Shown here: in pieces, positions 44,081 to 52,392 of the stretch
Layout: every line of letters begins with the position of its first letter
Numbering within the stretch: position 1 is the first letter of the stretch
Assembly (NCBI RefSeq): GCF_020012125.1
Contig: NZ_JAIFAG010000001.1
Location: forward strand, 1,550,001-1,614,000
DNA length: 64,000 bases
Direction of reading: 5' to 3'
DNA from: Hymenobacter psoromatis
GTDB taxonomy: Bacteria; Bacteroidota; Bacteroidia; Cytophagales; Hymenobacteraceae
Notes under the pieces: generated by a model
What the model was told of the DNA's origin: nothing
What the model saw: the letters and a program-made list of their open reading frames with translations, nothing else
Databases searched by the model: none
Translations under genes and position numbers: made by a program

Positions 44081-44668
44081 ATGAACCAGTTTTTCTGCTT
44101 TTGCGCACTGCTGAGCGCGTTGCTGGCTTCCCGGCCCGGCGCGGCGCAGGAGGTGGTGCCGCCGCCGCGGCCCCAGGTGCAGCCGCCGCGGCCGCCACAG
44201 CCTACCATCCAGCCGCAGCCCCCGCGGCCACCCATCCAACCACCCCGGCCGCCCTACCCCCCGCGCCCCCCGCAGCCGGCTATTCAGCCGCCGCGACCGC
44301 CCTACCCCCCACGGCCACCCTACCCGCCGCGGCCGCCCTATAGCGGCTGGATTCCCGTTGCCACTATTGCGGTGCGGCAGCCGGCGGGGCAGGCCGGCGC
44401 GGTACTGAGCGGGGCCTACCACAGCTTCCGCTATTTCAAGCTCCGGGTTAATAACCGGCCCCTGACCCTGGACCACCTGCTGGTGAGCTACGACTACGGG
44501 CCGGCCAGCAGCTTACCCCTGCGCTACCGCCTGCTGCCGGGCCACGACAGCCCCCCACTCAGCCTGCAGCGCCTGGGCGGCCGCCGCATCCGCCGCGTTG
44601 ACCTTTGGTATAGCAGCGGCGGCGGGCTGTTCAACCCGGTCAGCGTGACCATCCTGGGTCTGCGCTAG
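44081..44668 (+). CDS. Exported proline-rich repeat protein
   Basis: A 195-residue exported protein (signal FCALLSALLASRPGAAQ). Residues ~25-90 are Pro/Arg-rich, built from PPRPPYP and IQPPRPP units, with a matching nucleotide repeat (CCGCGGCC and CCCTACCCC words). The C-terminal ~105 residues form a compact beta domain (GWIPVATIAVRQPAG, YFKLRVNNRPLTLDHLLVSYDYG, RIRRVDLWYSSGGGLFNPVSVTILGLR), resembling small envelope proteins whose function is unknown. Confidence 0.65.
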   Translation: MNQFFCFCALLSALLASRPGAAQEVVPPPRPQVQPPRPPQPTIQPQPPRPPIQPPRPPYPPRPPQPAIQPPRPPYPPRPPYPPRPPYSGWIPVATIAVRQPAGQAGAVLSGAYHSFRYFKLRVNNRPLTLDHLLVSYDYGPASSLPLRYRLLPGHDSPPLSLQRLGGRRIRRVDLWYSSGGGLFNPVSVTILGLR

Positions 44669-44780
44669 CTTTTTTGGCCATCCGGCTTTTACCCATTGCC
44701 CTACCCTCTAAAAAGTCAGCAGGAGGCTTTTGCTCATTACCCTACCCCCTGTTTTCACGCAGGCCTTGCTGCGTAACGTT

Positions 44781-47069
44781 ATGAAGCACGCCCACCGCCC
44801 GGCCGCCCAACCCATTCTGTATCAGCGTTGGCTGGGCTTGGTTTTGCTGTTGCTCACCACCAGCTTGGCCTGGGGCCAAACCCCGGCCCAGCGCCCGCGG
44901 GTGGGCCTGACGCTGAGCGGCGGCGGGGCCCGCGGCTTGGCTCACATCGGGCTGCTCAAGGCCCTGGACTCGGCTGGCGTGCGGGTCGATTACGTGACGG
45001 GCACCAGCATGGGGGCCGTGGTGGGCTCGCTGTACGCGGCCGGCTACTCGGGGGCCGAGATTGAGCGGGTGGCCCACGGGCTGGACTGGGACGCGCTGCT
45101 CACGAATGCGGCCCAGCTGAGCACGATTACGCTGCCCGGCAAAGACGATTTTGGCCACTACCTGCTGGAGCTACCGGTGGTAAAAGGCAAATTGCAATTT
45201 CCCAACGGCGTTATCGAGTCGGAAGAGTTGTGGCTCAAGCTCAGCGAGTTATTTCTGCCCTACTACCGCACCAAGGATTTTGCGCGCTTCCCGCGGGGGT
45301 TTCGGTGCGTGGCGACGGACATTATTTCCGGCGAGCCGGAAGTGCTGCGCACGGGCGAAATCGTGGCGGCTATCCGGGCGAGCATGGCCATTCCGTCGGT
45401 GTTTACACCCGTGCAGTACCAGGGGCACCAGCTGGTAGACGGCGGGGTGGTGCGCAACTTTCCGGTGTCGGAAGTGAAGGCGATGGGTGCGGCCGTCGTC
45501 ATCGGCAGTAACGTATCGGCCGGGGCCTACACCGAAACCAACCTGCGCAGCCCCGTGGACGTGCTGCTCCAGATTTCTTCGTTCAAGGACAACGCCGACT
45601 TCAAAGCGCAGAAAGCGCTGTGCAGTCTGTACGTGGACTATCCGCTGGGCGACTACTCCAGCGGCAGCTTTGCGGCCGCCGAGCCCATTATTGCGCTGGG
45701 GCTGCGGCAGGGCCGGGCCGTGTATCCGAAGCTGAAAGCCCTACGCGACTCGCTGGATGCGCGCTATGGCCCGGCACCTGCCTACCCCCCCGCAGCCCGC
45801 CGAGCCGACTCCGTGTATATTGCCGGGTACCAGGTGCGGGGCCTGCCGCCGGCCTCGGAGGCGTTGCTGTTGCGGCAGCTGCGGCTGCGCCCTGGGCGCT
45901 ACTACTCCGGCCCGCAGCTGTCGGCGGCTGTGCGCGATGCGTTTGGCACGCGGGCGTTTCGCAAAATCACCTACGCGCTGCTGCCCGCTACTGATTCGTC
46001 GGCCCGGCTGGTGCTGGATGCGGAGCGCAGCCCGGCCGCGCGCATCGGGTTGGGCTTGAACTACAACTCGTTTACGGGCATTGGCCTCATTGGCAGCGTG
46101 ACGGTGCAGAACAAGCTCGCGGCCGCCTCCACGAGCCAGGTAGCGCTCAACATCGGCGAAAACCCCCGGCTGCGGCTCAAGCACGTGCAGTATCTCACCG
46201 CGCACCAGCGCCTGGTGTTGCGCCTGCTGGCGCAGGGCGAGCGGGTCAGCATCACCACGTACAGCACGAGCTTTAAAAAAGCGGGCCTCTACACGCAGAG
46301 CTACGTGCTGGCCAACGCGCAGCTGTTCCGGCTGCTCAGCCGCAACCGGGGCCTGGGCCTGGGCACCCGCTACGAGTACGGCCGTTTCGCCCCCGAAATC
46401 GCCTCGCGCCTCCAGCTCGACGGCCGCATCAGCCTGCTCAACAGCTACTTATTCTACGAGGAAAACACGCTCAATGCTGTGGCCTACCCCACCCACGGCC
46501 ACAAGATAGACGCCGAGTACGGCTGGGCGTATCAGCAGCGACCGGCCTTTAAAGTGCTGGACGACACCACCGTTATCGGGACCGAGCAATCGGCTAACCT
46601 CTCCTTTCGGCCGTATGAGCATTCCCGGCTCAACGCCGAGTACTACCTGCCGCTGAGCAAGCGGGCCACGCTGCTGCTGCAAGCGCAGGCGGGCCTGAAC
46701 CGCCACTACCAGCAGGCCATCGCCAACGATTTCGTGGTGGGTGGCCTCACCAGCGGGCTGCGCAACCAGCTCACGTTCGCCGGGCTGCCCGAAGCCGGCC
46801 TCTACACCGGCAGCGCGGTGGTCGGGCTGGTGGGCTATCAATACGCAGTGGCCCCCAAAATCTTCGTCATCGCCAAAGCCAACGCGCTCTACCACGATTT
46901 CGTGGCCAATGCCGCCCGGCCGCAGCCGGCCCGGATGATATACGGCGGCTCCCTCACGCTGGGTATCAATTCATTGCTGGGCCCCATCGACGTGAGCCTG
47001 ATGTATTCGGACGCGACGAAAAAGCTGCTGCCTTATTTCAACATTGGGTTTCCCTTCGGCTACCGGTAG
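44781..47069 (+). CDS. Patatin-like phospholipase with C-terminal outer-membrane barrel
   Basis: A 762-residue exported lipase, start MKHAHRPAAQPILYQRW (ATG 44781) with signal LVLLLLTTSLAWG. The patatin domain has GLTLSGGGARGLAHIG (oxyanion), GTSMGAVVGSLYAAG (catalytic Ser) and LVDGGVVRNFPVSE (catalytic Asp). Residues ~340-420 form POTRA-like repeats, and the rest is a beta-barrel of the BamA/TamA kind ending FNIGFPFGYR. This type-Vd-like layout (as in PlpD) would expose or release the lipase. Confidence 0.9.
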   Translation: MKHAHRPAAQPILYQRWLGLVLLLLTTSLAWGQTPAQRPRVGLTLSGGGARGLAHIGLLKALDSAGVRVDYVTGTSMGAVVGSLYAAGYSGAEIERVAHGLDWDALLTNAAQLSTITLPGKDDFGHYLLELPVVKGKLQFPNGVIESEELWLKLSELFLPYYRTKDFARFPRGFRCVATDIISGEPEVLRTGEIVAAIRASMAIPSVFTPVQYQGHQLVDGGVVRNFPVSEVKAMGAAVVIGSNVSAGAYTETNLRSPVDVLLQISSFKDNADFKAQKALCSLYVDYPLGDYSSGSFAAAEPIIALGLRQGRAVYPKLKALRDSLDARYGPAPAYPPAARRADSVYIAGYQVRGLPPASEALLLRQLRLRPGRYYSGPQLSAAVRDAFGTRAFRKITYALLPATDSSARLVLDAERSPAARIGLGLNYNSFTGIGLIGSVTVQNKLAAASTSQVALNIGENPRLRLKHVQYLTAHQRLVLRLLAQGERVSITTYSTSFKKAGLYTQSYVLANAQLFRLLSRNRGLGLGTRYEYGRFAPEIASRLQLDGRISLLNSYLFYEENTLNAVAYPTHGHKIDAEYGWAYQQRPAFKVLDDTTVIGTEQSANLSFRPYEHSRLNAEYYLPLSKRATLLLQAQAGLNRHYQQAIANDFVVGGLTSGLRNQLTFAGLPEAGLYTGSAVVGLVGYQYAVAPKIFVIAKANALYHDFVANAARPQPARMIYGGSLTLGINSLLGPIDVSLMYSDATKKLLPYFNIGFPFGYR

Positions 47070-47327
47070 GAGCGAGGATTCACAGGCACTACAGGCGCTC
47101 CGGGCGGTGCCCTAACCTGACTACCAGGTGCCGCAGAAATGCCAGTGGGCCGGGCTGCGGGGTGGCGCAGCCCGACTGCTTTTTGCCAGTTGAACCACCT
47201 CTGCTCCGCCTGGATTTGCCCGGTCCCTACTTTCTGTTCCAACTTTGGTAAAATTCCGCTGCCAGCAGGTCATGGCTGGGCGCGGACGCGCAGAGGCCAG
47301 GCCCAGGCGCTTTACCTTCGCGCTGCG

Positions 47328-48191
47328 ATGCCTACCCCCCCCGTCCTCCTCACCGAATGCCCGCGCGATGCCCTGCAGGGCCTGCCGGAATTTATCCCTA
47401 CCCCCGTCAAAACGGCCTACCTCCAGCAGCTGCTGGCCGTGGGCTTCGACGTGCTCGACTTCGGCTCGTTCGTGTCGCCCAAGGCTATTCCGCAGCTGCG
47501 CGACACGGCCGAGGTGCTCGCCGGCCTCGACCTCGACCGCACCCGCACCAAGCTGCTGGCCATCGTGGCCAACCGGCGCGGGGCCGAGCAGGCCGCCGGC
47601 CACCCCGAAATCCACTTTCTGGGCTTCCCGCTCTCGGTGAGCGAAACCTTTCAGCGGCGCAACACCAACCAAACCATTGCCGAGGCTCTGGCCGACGTAG
47701 CCGCGATGCACGAGCTCTGCGAGCGCCGCGGCAAAGAGCTAATGGTTTATCTGTCAATGGGTTTTGGCAACCCCTACGGCGACCCCTACAGCCCCGCCGT
47801 GGTGGCCGATTTTACCGCGAAGCTGGCCGCGCTGGGCGTGCGCCACGTGGCCCTCTCCGATACCATCGGCGTGAGTACGCCGGCTCTTATTACCCCCTTA
47901 TTCAAAGAGTTAATCTCGGCTTTCCCGCATATCGAGTTCGGTGCGCACCTGCACACCACGCCCACCACCTGGCTCGAAAAGGTGCAGGCCGCCTACCAGG
48001 CCGGCTGCCGCCGCTTCGACGGCGCGCTCGGCGGCCTCGGCGGCTGCCCGATGGCCACCGACGTGCTCACCGGCAACATGGCCACCGAGAACCTGGTGGC
48101 GTACTTGGAGGGGGTGGGGGAGGAGTTGGGGCTGGATAGGAGTAGCTTTGAACAGGCGAGGCAAGCGGCGGTGCAGTTGATGATTAGCTAG
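47328..48191 (+). CDS. Hydroxymethylglutaryl-CoA lyase family protein
   Basis: A 287-residue TIM-barrel lyase of the HMG-CoA lyase/isopropylmalate-synthase-like family, start MPTPPVLLTECPRDALQG (ATG 47328). ECPRDALQG corresponds to the usual ExxRDGLQ start, DFGSFVSPKAIPQ, GFPLSVSETFQRRN and DTIGVSTP follow, AHLHTTP holds the metal His pair and GALGGLGGCPMATDVLTGN the catalytic Cys loop. It would split HMG-CoA into acetoacetate and acetyl-CoA in leucine catabolism; a CoA-thioester relative is possible. Confidence 0.85.
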   Translation: MPTPPVLLTECPRDALQGLPEFIPTPVKTAYLQQLLAVGFDVLDFGSFVSPKAIPQLRDTAEVLAGLDLDRTRTKLLAIVANRRGAEQAAGHPEIHFLGFPLSVSETFQRRNTNQTIAEALADVAAMHELCERRGKELMVYLSMGFGNPYGDPYSPAVVADFTAKLAALGVRHVALSDTIGVSTPALITPLFKELISAFPHIEFGAHLHTTPTTWLEKVQAAYQAGCRRFDGALGGLGGCPMATDVLTGNMATENLVAYLEGVGEELGLDRSSFEQARQAAVQLMIS

Positions 48192-48193
48192 CT

Positions 48194-48703
48194 ATGAATA
48201 AACCAATTACTACTTGGCGTTGGGTGCTTGCCGTAAGTTTTGGGATTGTTTTATGGAGTTTTTGTGCTGTTTCAGTAGTGAGAGCTACTAAAAACATAGC
48301 TGATTTAACTAAGCTCACAGCTTGGCTTGACTCCGTAACTATTGAACAAGGCACGGGACGGACTAGACCATATTATGTAGTGCTTAATTTAGCAAATACT
48401 ACTAGCCGACCAGGAATATTGTTGGGTGCAGTAAAATCTGATGCTATGCAACTTGCCTCTAAATTTAGAAATGGGACCGAATTGACTGTATATTATGATG
48501 ATACTGGTCCCACCGTCGAGAGGCACGTGAACCTGTTTACCTATCAAGTGCAAAAAGGTAGTGAAATCATATTCTCAATTGCTGATGCTCATCATCATCA
48601 TTGGAATTTAGCTATCATGTTTGGGCTACTAGCATTTCTGTTTACATTAATTGCATCAGTAGGATTTTATAAGCAATTAAATAATTCTCGACAAGTCGTT
48701 TGA
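48194..48703 (+). CDS. Two-TM membrane protein of unknown function, AT-rich
   Basis: A 169-residue protein with TM segments WRWVLAVSFGIVLWSFCAVSVV and LAIMFGLLAFLFTLIASVGFY and a central domain of ~90 residues (YYVVLNLANTTSRPG; FRNGTELTVYYDDTG) that resembles DUF3592-like domains. Base composition is clearly lower in GC than both neighbours. It starts 2 bp after the HMG-CoA lyase-like gene and its TGA overlaps the next ATG (TGATG), so it seems inserted into the transcription unit. Probably acquired by transfer. Confidence 0.6.
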   Translation: MNKPITTWRWVLAVSFGIVLWSFCAVSVVRATKNIADLTKLTAWLDSVTIEQGTGRTRPYYVVLNLANTTSRPGILLGAVKSDAMQLASKFRNGTELTVYYDDTGPTVERHVNLFTYQVQKGSEIIFSIADAHHHHWNLAIMFGLLAFLFTLIASVGFYKQLNNSRQVV

Positions 48704-49452
48704 TGCCCAGTCCCCAGGTTGACATTTTTATCCCCTGCTTCGTGGACCAGCTCTACCCGCACACCGCCCTGAACATGGTGCGGGTGCTGGAAAAAGTGGG
48801 CTGCCAGGTGCATTACAACCCCGCCCAAACCTGCTGCGGTCAGCCCGCCTATAACGCTGGCTATAAAGCAGAAAGCCGCGACATTGCCCGCAAGTTTCTG
48901 GATGATTTTCCTACCCCCGCCGCCGGGTCCGAAGCCCGCTACGTGGTGAGCCCATCGGCCTCGTGCGTGGGCATGGTGCGCAACGCCTACCCCCCGCTTT
49001 TCGCCGATACGTCCGACGCGGCGCGCTGCCAGGCCCTGCGGCCCCGCACCTACGAGCTAACCGAATTTCTGGTAGATGTGCTGGGTGTCAGCACTATACC
49101 CGGCGCGGCGCTGGCCGGCACCTATACCTACCACGACTCGTGCGCGGCGCTGCGCGAGTGCGGCATCCGCGAAGCCCCGCGCCGGCTGCTCGACGGCGTG
49201 GCCGGCCTGGCGCGCCTCGAAATGGCCGAAACCAGCACCTGCTGCGGCTTCGGTGGCACCTTCGCCGTGAAGTTTGAGGCTATTTCGGTGGCAATGGCGC
49301 AGCAGAAAGTCGAGCACGCCCTGGCCACCGGGGCCAACTATATCGTGAGCACCGACGTGAGCTGCCTGATGCACCTGGAAGCGTATATCCGCCGCGAAAA
49401 GCTGGCCATTAAAACGATGCACATTGCCGACGTGCTGGCCAGCGGCTGGTAA
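48703..49452 (+). CDS. LutA/YkgE-like (Fe-S)-binding oxidoreductase subunit
   Basis: A 249-residue protein with two CCG domains: VDIFIPCFVDQL with NPAQTCCGQPAYNAGY, and TYHDSCAALREC with TSTCCGFGGTFAVK. This is the LutA/YkgE family, which acts with LutB and LutC in lactate oxidation. No lutB or lutC lies next to it. Start ATG 48703 overlaps the stop of the preceding gene. Confidence 0.88.
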   Translation: MPSPQVDIFIPCFVDQLYPHTALNMVRVLEKVGCQVHYNPAQTCCGQPAYNAGYKAESRDIARKFLDDFPTPAAGSEARYVVSPSASCVGMVRNAYPPLFADTSDAARCQALRPRTYELTEFLVDVLGVSTIPGAALAGTYTYHDSCAALRECGIREAPRRLLDGVAGLARLEMAETSTCCGFGGTFAVKFEAISVAMAQQKVEHALATGANYIVSTDVSCLMHLEAYIRREKLAIKTMHIADVLASGW

Positions 49453-49572
49453 AGCACCGGGCGGTGGCTTAGCTGGTCTTTAAGTTTAAGATAACAGCCT
49501 AAGGGCCTTGTTGGGATTTAGGTTACGCCAGTCGTACCTTGAACTCCCAACCTACCTAACCTGCTGACCGCT

Positions 49573-50424
49573 ATGCAACAGCTAGAAAAAGTAAGCGCTC
49601 TGCCCTACGAGCAGTTCGTGGAGCGCTATTTAAAGCCCGGAATACCAGTTATTCTGACGGATGCCTCGGCCAGCTGGAAGTCCAACACGCAGTTTACGCC
49701 CGCTTTCTTCCAGGAGCACTTTGCCGATTATAGTACGACGCACGACGGGACAACGTACTCCATGCGCGATATTCTGGAGATTACTGCCCGGAGCACGCCC
49801 GAAAACCCGGCCCCGTATCCGATGCTGTTTGAGGTGCCTACCCAATTGCCCAAGCTGCTGGAAATGCTGGAGCCGGTACACATGCATTATTCTTTGCCAA
49901 ACTGGTTTGGTAATAAACTAATGCCTTACGGAAGGTTCGGAAATAGCATTCACTTATTTATTGGCGGTAGGGGCAACCAATATAATCTGCACCAGGACAT
50001 GTACCATACCAACGCCTGGATAACGCAATTGTATGGCGAAAAAGAATTCGTGCTATTTCCCAGGGAGCAGGCGGAATTACTTTATCCAATAGGCCTGGGC
50101 TTTATTTCGCCCATCAATATTCTGAAGCCTGATTACGAGAAATACCCGAAGTACCGGGCGGCTACCCCCCTGCGCGTGGTGCTAAAGCCCGGCGAAACCA
50201 TCTTTATTCCCAACGGCATCTGGCACACGACCGTCGCGGTGGGCCACAACATATCCCTGATTTTTGACCAGCTGAACCGCTATAATTATCAGGCTTGGAA
50301 AAAGGATATGTACGATTATCCGGCCAGCAAAAGCAAGCTCCGGGGTATTGTCGTCAGTGGCATCGCCACTGCGCTGGGGACGCTCTGCAGGCTAATGGAG
50401 AAATCGACGAGTAAAAGCAAATAA
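49573..50424 (+). CDS. Cupin-like/JmjC-type dioxygenase
   Basis: A 283-residue cupin_8 protein. The jelly-roll carries LHQDMYHTNAWITQLYGEKEFVLFP with the HxD iron ligands, and GETIFIPNGIWHTTVAVGHNISLIFDQLN with the distal His. This family includes tRNA, ribosomal and peptide hydroxylases; the substrate here is unknown. N-terminal LKPGIPVILTDASASW is typical. The gene is isolated, 120 bp from its upstream neighbour. Confidence 0.8.
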   Translation: MQQLEKVSALPYEQFVERYLKPGIPVILTDASASWKSNTQFTPAFFQEHFADYSTTHDGTTYSMRDILEITARSTPENPAPYPMLFEVPTQLPKLLEMLEPVHMHYSLPNWFGNKLMPYGRFGNSIHLFIGGRGNQYNLHQDMYHTNAWITQLYGEKEFVLFPREQAELLYPIGLGFISPINILKPDYEKYPKYRAATPLRVVLKPGETIFIPNGIWHTTVAVGHNISLIFDQLNRYNYQAWKKDMYDYPASKSKLRGIVVSGIATALGTLCRLMEKSTSKSK

Positions 50425-50486
50425 CCGCCACTTTCTGCAGAGCGCGCCGAGACGCACGAGCTGTGTGGCCTGGAGGCAGGGGACGG

Positions 50487-51350
50487 CTATAAGAGCGCTT
50501 GAATGCGCGCTGTCAGCCCCGCACTGGCGGGCACCAGGGGTAGGCGCACGGCGGGCTCGCACACGCCCTGCAGCGCCAGCGCGGCTTTCACGCCCACGGG
50601 GTTGCCTTCCTCATATAGAAGCGGGTTGAGGGGTAGTAGGCTAAAGAGCAGCTGCCGGGCGCGGGCCAGGTCGCCGGCCAGCGCGGCGCGGGTCATCTCG
50701 CTGAATTGCCGGGGCAAGGCGTTGGCCATCACCGAGATAATGCCCTGGCCACCGCAGGCGATAAGGGGTAGCGTGAGCATATCGTCGCCGCTCAGAAACA
50801 GAAAATCGGCTGGCTTACCGGCCAGAATGGCCAGGCATTGCTCCAGGTTGCCGCTGGCTTCCTTGATGCCGATAATGTTGGGGTGCCGGGCTAGCGTGAG
50901 CGTGGTATCGGCCGTGAGGTTGGAGCCCGTGCGGCCGGGCACGTTGTAGAGCAGCAGGGGTAAGGGTGAGGCATCGGCTAGGTGCTGATAATGCGCGACT
51001 AAGCCGGCCTGGCTGGGTTTATTATACGCCGGGCTGGCCGAGAGAATGGCCATGATGCCCGCCAGGTCCGTTTCGCGCAGCTGCCGCGCCACGGCGGCCG
51101 TGTCGTTGCCGCCAATGCCGTATACGAGCGGCACGCGCCCGGCCACGTGCTCGCGCGCAACGCGCAGCAGGTCAGCCTTTTCGTCGGGCGTAACGGTAGG
51201 CGACTCGCCCGTGGTGCCGTTGATAACGAGGTAGTCTACGCCACCCGTAATGGTAAAGTCGAGGAGTCGCCGCCAGGCGTTTGCATCGACCGCGCCGGTG
51301 GGGGTAAAGGGCGTTACCAGGGCCACGCCGGTGCCGTGTAATTTGTTCAT
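50487..51350 (-). CDS. dapA: 4-hydroxy-tetrahydrodipicolinate synthase
   Basis: A 287-residue aldolase of lysine and diaminopimelate synthesis, start MNKLHGTGVALVTPF (ATG 51350). NGTTGESPTVTPDE holds the substrate-binding TT, YNVPGRTGSNL the catalytic Tyr, and GIKEASGNLEQ the Schiff-base Lys (K of IKEAS). A TACTTTTG box is 26 bp upstream. The gene diverges from the polysaccharide deacetylase (gap of 81 bp). Confidence 0.93.
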   Translation of the reverse strand: MNKLHGTGVALVTPFTPTGAVDANAWRRLLDFTITGGVDYLVINGTTGESPTVTPDEKADLLRVAREHVAGRVPLVYGIGGNDTAAVARQLRETDLAGIMAILSASPAYNKPSQAGLVAHYQHLADASPLPLLLYNVPGRTGSNLTADTTLTLARHPNIIGIKEASGNLEQCLAILAGKPADFLFLSGDDMLTLPLIACGGQGIISVMANALPRQFSEMTRAALAGDLARARQLLFSLLPLNPLLYEEGNPVGVKAALALQGVCEPAVRLPLVPASAGLTARIQALL

Positions 51351-51375
51351 CCGCGGTGGAGGTTGTTGCTTTGTG

Positions 51376-51383
51376 CAAAAGTA
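51376..51383 (-). promoter_or_regulatory. Putative -7 box of dapA
   Basis: On the minus strand TACTTTTG matches TAnnTTTG and lies 26 bp upstream of the dapA ATG (51350). The -33 region shows no clear TTG. Confidence 0.4.
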
Positions 51384-51431
51384 CGCTTTTCGTTCGCCGC
51401 CGTATCTCGTCGGCATTTTTTACTGCCTTTC

Positions 51432-52373
51432 TTGAAAACCCTGTTTCCCGCTGCCGGCCTGCTGGCGGCTACCCTGGCGCTGGCCGCCTGCGATTCTAAA
51501 ACTGCCACCACCGGCGAAGCCCGCACGCTGGCCACTAGCGAAAAAACGGGCGAGGCCGCGGCCGCCAAAACGGACGAAGCCGCGCCCACCTCGGGCAACG
51601 CCGCCATCGCCACTGAGGAGGCCAACGCCAAGCCCGGCCCCGACCCCAGCACCATCCCAGCGGCCAAAGCTGCCGATGCGGCCGCCATCTATGCCCGGCC
51701 GCAGGTGCCCATTCTCTGCTACCACCAGATTCGGGACTGGACCGCCCGCGACTCGAAAGGGGCTAAGGACTACATCATTCCCATCGCTGCCTTCAAGGCC
51801 CAGATGAAGATGCTGGCCGACAGCGGCTACCACAGCATTCAGCCCGACCAGCTCTACGCCTACCTCACCACCGGCGCGGCGCTACCTCCCAAGCCCGTGA
51901 TGCTCACCTTTGATGATACTGACCTCGACCAGTTTACCATCGCCCGGCCCACGCTGGCGCAGTATGGCTACAAGGGCGTGTATTTTGTGATGACGGTGAG
52001 CCTGGGCCGCCCGCACTACATGACCAAGGATATGGTGAAGCAGCTCTCGGCCGAGGGCAACCAGATTGGCTCGCACACCTGGGACCACCACAACGTAAAA
52101 AAATACCAGGGCCAGGACTGGGTAACCCAAATAGACAAGCCCACCAAGACGCTGGAAGACATTACAGGCAAGAAAATCAAGTACTTCGCCTACCCCTTCG
52201 GCCTCTGGAACCCCCCGGCCTTCCCCGAGCTGAAGCAGCGCGGCTTCGTGGCCGCCTTCAGCCTGGCCGAAAAGCGCGACCAGCAGGACCCGCTCTTCAC
52301 CATCCGGCGCATTATCGCCAGCGGCTACTGGAGCCCGCGCACGCTGCACAATAATATGGTGCAGAGCTTCTAG
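51432..52373 (+). CDS. Polysaccharide deacetylase lipoprotein
   Basis: A 313-residue exported enzyme. I choose TTG 51432, giving MKTLFPAAGLLAATLALAAC, a complete lipoprotein signal; a longer frame begins at 51363. An Ala/Thr/Lys-rich linker precedes the NodB domain: ILCYHQIRDW, VMLTFDDTDLD (catalytic D-D), SHTWDHHNV (metal His pair), IKYFAYPFGLW. Probably a peptidoglycan or chitooligosaccharide deacetylase. Confidence 0.88.
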   Translation: MKTLFPAAGLLAATLALAACDSKTATTGEARTLATSEKTGEAAAAKTDEAAPTSGNAAIATEEANAKPGPDPSTIPAAKAADAAAIYARPQVPILCYHQIRDWTARDSKGAKDYIIPIAAFKAQMKMLADSGYHSIQPDQLYAYLTTGAALPPKPVMLTFDDTDLDQFTIARPTLAQYGYKGVYFVMTVSLGRPHYMTKDMVKQLSAEGNQIGSHTWDHHNVKKYQGQDWVTQIDKPTKTLEDITGKKIKYFAYPFGLWNPPAFPELKQRGFVAAFSLAEKRDQQDPLFTIRRIIASGYWSPRTLHNNMVQSF

Positions 52374-52392
52374 CCCTACCCCCGCCGGCGGC

